This document shows, one piece after another, positions 8,090-14,584 of a DNA stretch of 38,159 nucleotides; within the stretch, counting starts at the first letter, position 1; the number at the start of each line of letters is the position of its first letter. This stretch comes from CAYVNU01 sp964453265. GTDB taxonomy: Bacteria; Patescibacteriota; Doudnabacteria; UBA920. The translations under genes were made by a program, and so were the position numbers. A model generated the notes under the pieces. That model worked only from the letters and a program-made list of their open reading frames with translations, did no database searches and had not been told where the DNA came from. Location: NCBI GenBank assembly GCA_964453265.1, contig CAYVNU010000008.1:1-38159 (forward strand), in the 5' to 3' direction.

Positions 8090-8271
8090 AATGTTAAGCA
8101 AAAAAGCTAATTTTTCAATTAGCGGTTGGTCTTTCTGGTATTGTTTTGACTGATGATAAAATTCACAGTAATAAATCCAAGTAAAAGACTAAATTTCCAA
8201 AAAATTGCCTACCATTTCTCCCTTTGTGGAAAATTTAACTATATAATCAATTGCCCCCATAATACCACAGT

Positions 8272-8301
8272 TTGGCGTTTTTGGTCAAACTGAGCTACAA
8301 T
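8272..8301 (+). promoter_or_regulatory. Promoter of the superoxide dismutase gene
   Basis: TTGGCG (8272-8277), 18-base spacer, TACAAT (8296-8301), about 100 bases before the ATG. The rest of the divergent gap 8058-8399 holds the rny leader and no coding region that I can support. Confidence 0.5.
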
Positions 8302-8399
8302 AGAAATACACATCAGGAATTATGGATACTATGCCCATATTCATTCGTAATTCAAGATTCATACTTCATAATTCAAAAACCTAAACAATAAATTAAACT

Positions 8400-8981
8400 A
8401 TGAAATACACACTACCTCAATTAAATTACTCATACCAAGATTTAGAACCTTACATAGACGCTAAGACTATGGAAATTCACCACACCAAACACCACCAGGC
8501 TTACATAGACAAATTAAACCCCGTCGTAGAAAAATACCCAGAATTAGCCAATATGGAAGTGGAAGAGCTGTTAAAAAACCTCTCTTCCCTAAAGGTAGAC
8601 GAGGCGGACAGAAAAGTCATTCAAAACCACGGGGGCGGCCATGCAAACCACTCTATGTTTTGGAAACTTATGGACCCGGCTAGCAAAGTAGATGAAAAAT
8701 TGGTTGCTGATATTACTACAACTTTTGGCTCAACAGATGAATTTAAAAAACAATTTTCCGATGCCGCGCTAAAAGTTTTTGGCAGCGGCTGGGCGTGGCT
8801 TATAAAAGACGACAGTAATAAACTTTCAATCTTAGGCCTCCCCAACCAAGACTCCCCTCTCTCGCAAGGCCTCACTCCAATATTAGGCTTAGACGTCTGG
8901 GAACATGCCTATTATATAAAATATCAAAACAAACGTGCTGACTATATAAACGCGTGGTGGAGCGTAATTAAACTCATATAA
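8400..8981 (+). CDS. sodA: Superoxide dismutase, Fe/Mn family, manganese-like signature
   Basis: The enzyme converts superoxide to oxygen and hydrogen peroxide in the cytoplasm. The 193-aa protein has all metal ligands: His in MEIHHTKHHQAYIDKL, His in GGGHANHSMFW, and Asp and His in LGLDVWEHAYY. GGGHANH together with NQDSP (Gly and Gln at the positions that separate the two types) points to the manganese form, though cambialistic enzymes exist. It is one of few plus-strand genes and has its own promoter. Its presence suggests exposure to oxygen. Confidence 0.95.
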   Translation: MKYTLPQLNYSYQDLEPYIDAKTMEIHHTKHHQAYIDKLNPVVEKYPELANMEVEELLKNLSSLKVDEADRKVIQNHGGGHANHSMFWKLMDPASKVDEKLVADITTTFGSTDEFKKQFSDAALKVFGSGWAWLIKDDSNKLSILGLPNQDSPLSQGLTPILGLDVWEHAYYIKYQNKRADYINAWWSVIKLI

Positions 8982-9072
8982 ATAAGTATTTAAGAAACTA
9001 TAGCGGAAAAGTCACTAGCGCTCAGAGTGGTTAATCAAATTAGTTGCCAACCAAAATAGTTAACAGTATATT

Positions 9073-9105
9073 AAAAAACATCCATCGCAATTACGCGATG
9101 GATGT
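9073..9105 (-). terminator. Terminator between sodA and rplS
   Basis: Arms of 11 bp, ACATCCATCGC and GCGATGGATGT (9078-9088, 9095-9105), followed on the minus strand by six T residues. It ends the rplS transcript. The plus strand also reads into TTTTAC, so it may stop sodA transcripts as well. Confidence 0.85.
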
Positions 9106-9121
9106 TTTACTTATATTTAAA

Positions 9122-9520
9122 TTATTTTTTACCGGTTTTCTTTTCGCCCTGATTTTTTCTGACTCTTGGTAAGTTATCTTGTCTGCCACGTACGTAATAA
9201 AGTTTTGCCTTGGCAACAGAAGGATTTTTTACAATTTCCAGCTTAACAATATTTGGGGAATGAAGAGGAAAAATACGCTCTACGCCAACACCATAAGAAA
9301 TTTTTCTAACCATAAAAGTAGCGTTGGTGCCATTGCCGCCTTTTCGAGCAATCACCAAACCTTCAAAAATCTGAATACGTTCTTTCTTGCCGGTGATTTT
9401 TTTAGTCTTAGGGTCTTCTATTAAATCTATAACTTTTTGGTGGACTTTAACAGTATAACCCGGTTTAAATTCAGGCAAAGTTTTTAACTGAGCATTACTA
9501 ATGTGCTTTACAATTGGCAT
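9122..9520 (-). CDS. rplS: 50S ribosomal protein L19
   Basis: The 132-aa protein matches L19, which sits at the 30S-50S interface near bridge B8. Recognisable segments are FKPGYTVKVHQKV, RIQIFEGLVIARKGGN, FMVRKISYGVGVERIFPLHSP and KAKLYYVRGR. The tail is basic (RVRKNQGEKKTGKK), and a short insertion KTKKITGKK follows the first strand. It lies downstream of trmD and rluD on the minus strand, the classical trmD-rplS order with one gene inserted, and is closed by a terminator. Confidence 0.96.
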   Translation of the reverse strand: MPIVKHISNAQLKTLPEFKPGYTVKVHQKVIDLIEDPKTKKITGKKERIQIFEGLVIARKGGNGTNATFMVRKISYGVGVERIFPLHSPNIVKLEIVKNPSVAKAKLYYVRGRQDNLPRVRKNQGEKKTGKK

Positions 9521-9570
9521 ATGTGAATTTACCTATTTTACTTATCTAGGTATTAGAATAATTATAAAAT

Positions 9571-10578
9571 TTACAAATTTTTAACTGCTTTACTGTTTAA
9601 ACTATACAAAACTTCCTTTAAATCCTCCGCAAGTTCACTTTCCGCTTCAATCCAAGTTTTGTCAGGCAGCTGTACTTCTATTTTTTTTGCGTGTAAAAAC
9701 TGTCTTTTTAAACCCTTTAACTGAACTCTTTTACCTCCATAAAGTTCATCGCCCATTAGCGGGTGGCCTATAGAAGAAAAGTGCACGCGTATTTGATGTG
9801 TTCTACCTGTGTGCAATTTTACCATAAGAAGAGTGGCCATGTCAACACGGCTTATGTGCGATTTTTGACTATTTATTTGAGTATTGTTTTTTATTGCAGC
9901 AAGGCTGCCTGATAAATCCAAATATTCCAAAACCTTATATTCGGTTATGGCGGGCTTCGCTAAAACCGGATCTTTTGTTGTCTGTTTTCTAAAATCTACT
10001 TTGCTTTTACCAATTGGGGTTTCTATAACTCCGTGCTGCTTTTCAACTTTTCCATAAACCAAAGCAATATACTCCTTTTGCACTTTGCGTTCAAAAAATG
10101 CGTCTTTTAAATATTCATACATTTCCTGCGTCCTAGCTACCAAAATAACTCCGCTAGTATCTTTGTCTAACCTGTGAACTATACCAGGCCTACCTTCTTC
10201 ACCCACCAGTTTAATATCGGAAAAATTATAGAGCAAAGCACTAGCCAAAGTCTCTCCTTTAAACCCCGCGCCCGGATGAACCACCATACCCTCCGGCTTG
10301 TCAATAATTAAAAGCCCATGATTATCGTACAAAACTTTTAAAGGAGTCTTACTGGGAACAATTTCAGTCCGCCCACTGGCGGATAAGATTTTGGATTGAT
10401 GGTATTCAACCTTATCATCCTTTCTCACAACAAATTTACTTTCTTTTTCCACCTTGCCATTTACCATTACTAAACCCGCCTCAATATCTCGCTGAATTTG
10501 AGAACGCGAAACATCTTTTAACTGCTCAGACAAAAATTTATCTAAGCGGGTTTTTAATTGCTCAACCTTGTATTCCAT
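9571..10578 (-). CDS. rluD: RluD/RluA family 23S rRNA pseudouridine synthase
   Basis: The 335-aa protein has an N-terminal S4 RNA-binding domain (about 5-62) and a catalytic RluA-type domain with HRLDKDTSGVILVAR, whose Asp (about residue 138) is the nucleophile, plus LHTGRTHQIRVHF. Homologues convert uridines of 23S rRNA helix 69 to pseudouridine. Residues 66-70 (SASGR), in the linker between the two domains, come from a DNA palindrome. A polar insertion of about 20 residues (SLAAIKNNTQINSQKSHIS) precedes the GRTHQIRVHF motif. The ATG is 2 bases past the trmD stop, so the two genes are probably coupled. Confidence 0.92.
   Translation of the reverse strand: MEYKVEQLKTRLDKFLSEQLKDVSRSQIQRDIEAGLVMVNGKVEKESKFVVRKDDKVEYHQSKILSASGRTEIVPSKTPLKVLYDNHGLLIIDKPEGMVVHPGAGFKGETLASALLYNFSDIKLVGEEGRPGIVHRLDKDTSGVILVARTQEMYEYLKDAFFERKVQKEYIALVYGKVEKQHGVIETPIGKSKVDFRKQTTKDPVLAKPAITEYKVLEYLDLSGSLAAIKNNTQINSQKSHISRVDMATLLMVKLHTGRTHQIRVHFSSIGHPLMGDELYGGKRVQLKGLKRQFLHAKKIEVQLPDKTWIEAESELAEDLKEVLYSLNSKAVKNL
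10368..10383. repeat. GC-rich palindrome inside rluD
   Basis: TCCGCC-CACT-GGCGGA, in the coding sequence for the linker between the S4 and catalytic domains. It is read as SASGR, nearly the same peptide as the SASGG from the palindrome inside nusA. Confidence 0.8.
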
Positions 10579-10580
10579 AA

Positions 10581-11300
10581 TTACTTAATTAAATCGGGAC
10601 GTCGCTTTTTAGTTCTTTTTTCTGACTCTTCTTTTCTCCAAGTTTCCACATTTTTATGATGTCCGCTAAGCAAAACTTTTGGCACTCTATAAGTTTTTTT
10701 ACCAACTTTCCAAACTTCGGGTTTAGTGTACTGTGGGTATTCTAGAAGGTTTTCTGAAAAAGATTCATTATGCGTGGACTCAAGCTTGCCTAAAATACCA
10801 GGGCGTAAGCGCATAACCGCTTCGCTAATTACCAATGCCGGCATTTCCCCGCCCATAAGCACATAGTCCCCAATGGAAATTTCTTCATCTGTAAACTGCC
10901 TAATTCTTTCGTCAAAACCTTCATACCGGCCGCAGACAAAAATTAAATTGTCGTACTTAGAAAGTCTTTGCGCGTCTTTTTGAGTAAAAGTTTTTCCCTG
11001 CGGAGTTAATAATACAATCCTTTGTTTTTTTCTTGTTGCCGACTGCTTACTGCTTACTGCTTTTATTGCTTTATACAAAATATCCGGTCTTAAAACCATA
11101 CCAACATTACCTCCATATGGGCGGTCGTCTACAATCTGCCTTTCTCCAAGTCCAAATGTTCTTAAATTAACAGCACTTATATTTAAAAGTTTTAGCGCAA
11201 TTGCGCGTTTAACAATACCAAAACTCTCCACAAAATTTTCAATAAATGTTGGGAACAGAGTAATAATTTGAATATTAAGTTTTTTATGTTTTACATTCAT
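10581..11300 (-). CDS. trmD: tRNA (guanine37-N1)-methyltransferase
   Basis: TrmD methylates G37 next to the anticodon and prevents frameshifting. The 239-aa protein is normal length and has the SPOUT trefoil-knot motifs: DRPYGGNVGMVLRPD, LLTPQGKTFTQ, FVCGRYEGFDERI, EEISIGDYVLMGGEMPALV and the C-terminal LLSGHHKNVETWRKEES. A polar stretch (SSKQSATRKK) is encoded by a local tandem repeat of ACTGCTT at about 11041-11061. RimM, normally encoded just upstream, is absent, and an intergenic gap with a terminator takes its place. Confidence 0.96.
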   Translation of the reverse strand: MNVKHKKLNIQIITLFPTFIENFVESFGIVKRAIALKLLNISAVNLRTFGLGERQIVDDRPYGGNVGMVLRPDILYKAIKAVSSKQSATRKKQRIVLLTPQGKTFTQKDAQRLSKYDNLIFVCGRYEGFDERIRQFTDEEISIGDYVLMGGEMPALVISEAVMRLRPGILGKLESTHNESFSENLLEYPQYTKPEVWKVGKKTYRVPKVLLSGHHKNVETWRKEESEKRTKKRRPDLIK

Positions 11301-11393
11301 ACATGTTAAGCATCCAAAAACGCAGTGAAGGATCGCTTAAAATACAAAAGGGATTCTTCGCTACGCTCTGAATGGATAATGTTATTCTAACAA

Positions 11394-11426
11394 AATAACC
11401 CCAAAGCAGGAAGCTTCGGGGTTATT
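11394..11426 (-). terminator. Terminator after the rpsP-khpA unit
   Basis: Arms AATAACCCC/GGGGTTATT (9 bp) with an inner AGC/GCT pairing are followed by TTTTGTT on the minus strand. It separates khpA from trmD, at the place where rimM would normally be. Confidence 0.8.
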
Positions 11427-11466
11427 CATAGCATCAGTATTATCTGTGCTATCCGTGTATCCGTGA

Positions 11467-11826
11467 TTATAATTTGAATTCGTCTACGCTGTCCATGCCG
11501 GCATCTACCTGCATACCACCACCCATATTGCCGCCCATTGGCTGGCCATATTCTCGTCTTGGGCCTCGGTGTGATCCTTCTGGTTCGTATATTTTTAAGT
11601 TGACACGAGCTTTGTGCTTAGCACCTACAACTCTTAAAAGAGTGCGTAAGGCTTTAGCAGTTTGGCCCATGCGACCAATAACTTGACCCATGTCAGCTGG
11701 GTTTAAATGAAGGGTAATTAAAACACCCATCTCATCAACCACGCGCTCGGTTTTAACATCTTCAGGATGATCAACCAAAGCTTTGACAACATATTCTACA
11801 AAAGTCTGATCTTGCTCCATGCTCAT
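11467..11826 (-). CDS. khpA: KH-domain RNA-binding protein KhpA
   Basis: The 119-aa protein has a single KH domain whose GxxG loop reads IGRMGQTAKALRTLL (about 50-64), as in KhpA/YlqC. KhpA pairs with KhpB/Jag in Gram-positive bacteria to regulate RNAs of cell division and envelope genes. It ends in a Gly/Met-rich tail (GQPMGGNMGGGMQV) longer than the usual 75-80 residues. The order rpsP-khpA-trmD is conserved in bacteria. Met3 is an alternative start. Confidence 0.9.
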   Translation of the reverse strand: MSMEQDQTFVEYVVKALVDHPEDVKTERVVDEMGVLITLHLNPADMGQVIGRMGQTAKALRTLLRVVGAKHKARVNLKIYEPEGSHRGPRREYGQPMGGNMGGGMQVDAGMDSVDEFKL

Positions 11827-11896
11827 ATTTGTCGTATTTCTGTGATAGCGTTCTTTTCGCTTCGACCTTTCTGGATTAGCTGGCTATCTTAAATAA

Positions 11897-11925
11897 ATTA
11901 TAATTTTTTAAATTAAAGATGTCAA
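11897..11925 (-). promoter_or_regulatory. Strong promoter of khpA
   Basis: Minus-strand TTGACA (11920-11925), 17-base spacer, TATAAT (11897-11902): a perfect consensus pair between rpsP and khpA. khpA can therefore be expressed apart from rpsP. Confidence 0.85.
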
Positions 11926-11929
11926 TATT

Positions 11930-11962
11930 AAATCCCCTAAGCTTAAAAAGCAGTGGGGATTT
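11930..11962 (-). terminator. Hairpin after rpsP, possible terminator or attenuator
   Basis: Arms AAATCCCC/GGGGATTT with an inner AAGC pairing directly follow the rpsP stop. There is no T-run (TTAATATTGAC follows), so termination would be weak. The khpA promoter starts 5 bases further on. Confidence 0.5.
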
Positions 11963-11976
11963 AATTAACTAAATAA

Positions 11977-12375
11977 CTAAGCTTTTACTTCTTCAGTTTT
12001 TACTTCAGCCGCAGGTGCTACTGCTTCGGTCGGAGTGGGAGCTGCTTCTGCTACCTTTGGAGCTTCGGGAGCTTTTACCTCAGCCGGAGCCGCTTCTACC
12101 GGTTTCTTTGGGGTATTGAATGCTTTTACTTTCTTTTCACCAGCAAGCACGCCATGAGTTACAAATAAATTGTGAACAGTGGGAGACAATTCAACACGAG
12201 TGGAAATCCAGTATTTAGCGCGCTCTTCGTTGATTTTAAAATTCTTTTTGCGCGGATTATAACTACCGAGCAATTCTACAATTTTCTTTTTAACCGGCAT
12301 TTCTTTTTCCGCTAAAACAATTCGGAAATCTGCCTGGTTTTTTTTACCTGTTCTTTGAAGTCTAATGGTTAACAT
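11977..12375 (-). CDS. rpsP: 30S ribosomal protein S16 with Ala/Pro/Glu tail
   Basis: Residues 1-80 are a normal S16 (IRLQRTGKKNQADFRIVLAE, ELLGSYNPRKK, RAKYWISTRVELSPTVHNLF), an early-assembling protein of the 30S body. From about residue 88 a low-complexity tail rich in Ala, Pro, Glu and Lys follows (VEAAPAEVKAPEAPKVAEAA...), giving 132 aa against about 80-90 in most bacteria. Such tails occur on S16 in several phyla and are probably disordered. The gene has a strong promoter and a structured leader. Confidence 0.96.
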   Translation of the reverse strand: MLTIRLQRTGKKNQADFRIVLAEKEMPVKKKIVELLGSYNPRKKNFKINEERAKYWISTRVELSPTVHNLFVTHGVLAGEKKVKAFNTPKKPVEAAPAEVKAPEAPKVAEAAPTPTEAVAPAAEVKTEEVKA

Positions 12376-12423
12376 AAATTAAAAAAATTCCTGCCAATTT
12401 TATATTTAAAAATAAATTTTCTT

Positions 12424-12472
12424 TCAACTAACAGCGGTGTTCAGCAGCACACATTGTTAAGAAAGAAGTTGA
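12424..12472 (-). promoter_or_regulatory. Structured leader hairpin of rpsP
   Basis: Between the promoter and the rpsP start, the pairs TCAACT/AGTTGA, TAACA/TGTTA and GTGT/ACAC build a branched or bulged hairpin. Ribosomal-protein leaders often bind their own product, so autoregulation is possible but not shown. Confidence 0.45.
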
Positions 12473-12482
12473 GCGTGAAAAT

Positions 12483-12511
12483 ATTTTAACATTTTACCCT
12501 TACAAAGTCAA
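12483..12511 (-). promoter_or_regulatory. Strong promoter of the rpsP unit
   Basis: Minus-strand TTGACT (12506-12511), 17-base spacer, TAAAAT (12483-12488). Confidence 0.8.
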
Positions 12512-12633
12512 GCAGTTTAAGTGTATGAGGGCGTCCCTGTAAACCAGCTCCTATTGACTCTCTCTCTCTCTGTTTTGTTAACCTAAGATGTTTCGCCAAG
12601 CCCAACCCGGGCAAGCAAAGGAGGTGAAATAGA

Positions 12634-12891
12634 GTGGAGCTAGGATTAGAGTTAGGCGATCAAGTACAAGCAATAGTTAATGACTTGGAAGGCAACCGGC
12701 TGTTTGAGGTCGCCGGGTTTGTAAGATTAATAATATGCAAACCCAAGCTAGCGTATTCCGAGGTCTATATTGACACCGGAAAATCAGATCCAATCAAACT
12801 ATCCTGTAAAAACTTTCACGGGTCAATAAGGGTATCACCGATACCCTCTGACTACGAAAGATTTTTCACGGGATTACTTCAAAAGGTCTAG
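12634..12891 (+). CDS. Hypothetical 85-aa protein in a stand-alone cassette
   Basis: The GTG start is chosen because AAAGGAGGTGAAA (about 12618-12630) is an almost full anti-16S match at good spacing. The product is unrecognised: soluble, no signal peptide, probably beta-rich (LGLELGDQVQAIVNDLEG, LFEVAGFVRLIICKP, YSEVYIDTGK, HGSIRVSPIP). Its first half resembles small-barrel RNA or carbohydrate binders only in general hydrophobic pattern. It sits on the plus strand between minus-strand genes, with a TTGACT at 12554 as a possible -35 (weak -10) and a clear terminator at 12926-12957. GC content and ribosome-binding strength look higher than in the neighbours. Confidence 0.65.
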   Translation: MELGLELGDQVQAIVNDLEGNRLFEVAGFVRLIICKPKLAYSEVYIDTGKSDPIKLSCKNFHGSIRVSPIPSDYERFFTGLLQKV

Positions 12892-12925
12892 CACAGTGGC
12901 CGATACCCGAACTTGTGCAACCCGA

Positions 12926-12957
12926 CCCGACGCGGTTTCTCGTCGGGATTTTATTTT
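12926..12957 (+). terminator. Terminator of the 12634 cassette
   Basis: Arms CCCGACG/CGTCGGG (12926-12932, 12941-12947), 8-nt loop, then ATTTTATTTT on the plus strand. Confidence 0.8.
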
Positions 12958-12985
12958 GCTATTTAAAATGTTTCACCAAAATTCT

Positions 12986-13600
12986 TCATTCTTCATTTCT
13001 AAAATGTCTCCAAACCCAATATATTCCGCCTAAAATAATTAAAACAATTATGGCGGTGTCAAAACCATGTAGGCGTTCTCTTAAACTGCTCCAATTAGCA
13101 CCAAGCTTCATACCTAAGTAAGCTAAAATATAGGTCCAAATTACTGAACCTAAAAAAGAGTAAAATAAAAACGGCAGGCGCGGCACGCGGGCAATTCCCG
13201 CGGGCAAAGAAATAAATGTACGAACTACAGGAAGTAGCCTACCAATAAATGTGGAAAGCTTTCCGTATTTTTTAAAAAAGTTATCGGCTATATCTAAATC
13301 ACGTTTAGAAATTAAAATATATTTCCCGTACTTTTCTACAAACGGCCTACCGCCATAATAGCCTATTTCATAAGTTATAAAGCTGCCTATCATACTGCCT
13401 ATTCCACCGGCAATACTAACCCACACCAAACTAAACCTGCCCATATAAACTAAATAACCTGCAAAAGGCGCAATAATTTCAGAAGGCAGCGGTATACAAG
13501 CGCTTTCAATCCCCATTAACAAAGCAACTCCTCCGTAACCCAAAGAGGAGATTGTGTGAATAATAAAATTTGTGAGAACGGATAAAATATTGCTAAACAT
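12986..13600 (-). CDS. DedA family membrane protein
   Basis: The 204-aa protein has the DedA/VTT pattern: GIESACIPLPSEIIAPFAG (about 30-48), YYGGRPFVEKYGKYILI, and FIGRLLPVVRTFISLPAGIARV (about 117-138), with about five membrane segments including a C-terminal one (TAIIVLIILGGIYWVW). DedA proteins are flippase-like proteins linked to phospholipid or undecaprenyl-phosphate recycling and membrane potential. The Glu in the first motif and the Arg residues of GRLLPVVR are the conserved functional ones and are present. Confidence 0.92.
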   Translation of the reverse strand: MFSNILSVLTNFIIHTISSLGYGGVALLMGIESACIPLPSEIIAPFAGYLVYMGRFSLVWVSIAGGIGSMIGSFITYEIGYYGGRPFVEKYGKYILISKRDLDIADNFFKKYGKLSTFIGRLLPVVRTFISLPAGIARVPRLPFLFYSFLGSVIWTYILAYLGMKLGANWSSLRERLHGFDTAIIVLIILGGIYWVWRHFRNEE

Positions 13601-13639
13601 AATAGAAAAATCAAAAAATTAAATTTGTATATAAACAAA

Positions 13640-14584
13640 CTACTTATTATATGCTTTGGCCTGTTGATGATTAAAAAATTGTAGATTAATTCCCACTGCT
13701 TTATGCAACTTAATCAACTCGGGCAAATCTTGCTGACCCTGCCCGTAAGATAATTCAACTTTAACTAAATTTTCAACAGCCTCTTTATATTCAACTTCAA
13801 ATAATTCACTGTAAGGCTTAAAGCCATTTTTACAAAACTCTAACTCTTCTGGCGATAAATCTGAACTATATTTTTCTAAAATCAAATAAATACTCGCGGA
13901 TAAATCAGAAAATTTTCTAAGATATTCTGAAAATTTACCGCTTACTTTATTATTTCCTTTAATCTTTAGAGCAACATCAAAAAGTTTATTTTTTGCCGTA
14001 GTATATTTTTTATAAAAATCATTTTCTTTATCGACTTTAAAAATCCACAGACCTGCCGGATCAACAACCCCATTTTCTATATCTATTTCAAATCCGTAAT
14101 CATTCTCTAAATCAAAGGCATATCCTAAGTCACCGGTAGCATATAAACCTAAAAACGACGGAGGTGTTGAAAAATTTTCAAATTGTGCTCTTTGCTTCCT
14201 AGAACGCACCGCGGATTTAAGAGTATGAGTATGAATAGTTAAAACTTTTGTATTACCTTCTTTTATTGCCTTACGCATTGACTCCCTTGCGTTAAAAGTA
14301 ACATGCCCTGTTTCTCCTTTAACAGACTCTACCCAACGGCCAGGCCGTTCGTTTTTTGAAACAAATTGCGCTGCTATTTCATAATCTTGTGTTAAAGCGG
14401 ATTGTCTAATTTTATCTAACCCTATAGCCCAAGAGTCTGTATTATTTATTTCTTGCGCTTCAACTAGCCTATGACCAAGGCCATAAATTAAAATTTTTTC
14501 CCCTAAAGATCTAAAAAATTGCCTTCTAGATTCCAAATTGGGACTAGCAGGATTTATTGTTTCTGACTGAAATTTATTTTGCAT
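13640..14584 (-). CDS. Unknown protein with a possible JAMM-like metal motif
   Basis: I do not recognise this protein of about 314 aa. The start at 14584 (Met7 of the longest frame) overlaps the smc end by 11 bases and is a likely coupled start. The middle contains VLTIHTHTLKSAVR, then FSTPPSFLGLYATGDLGYAF, which resembles the JAB1/MPN (JAMM) layout His-x-His...Pro-Ser...Asp used for zinc in deubiquitinase-like peptidases. Spacing is looser than in typical members and a catalytic Glu is not obvious. The C-terminal half is helical and charged. No signal peptide is seen. Confidence 0.6.
   Translation of the reverse strand: MQNKFQSETINPASPNLESRRQFFRSLGEKILIYGLGHRLVEAQEINNTDSWAIGLDKIRQSALTQDYEIAAQFVSKNERPGRWVESVKGETGHVTFNARESMRKAIKEGNTKVLTIHTHTLKSAVRSRKQRAQFENFSTPPSFLGLYATGDLGYAFDLENDYGFEIDIENGVVDPAGLWIFKVDKENDFYKKYTTAKNKLFDVALKIKGNNKVSGKFSEYLRKFSDLSASIYLILEKYSSDLSPEELEFCKNGFKPYSELFEVEYKEAVENLVKVELSYGQGQQDLPELIKLHKAVGINLQFFNHQQAKAYNK

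Noticed and set aside
12550..12572. CTCTCTCTCTCT tract as a microsatellite or phase-variation switch
   Set aside because: It lies between a -35 candidate and a weak -10, so a change in length could affect expression, but seven units in a single sequence give no evidence of variation.
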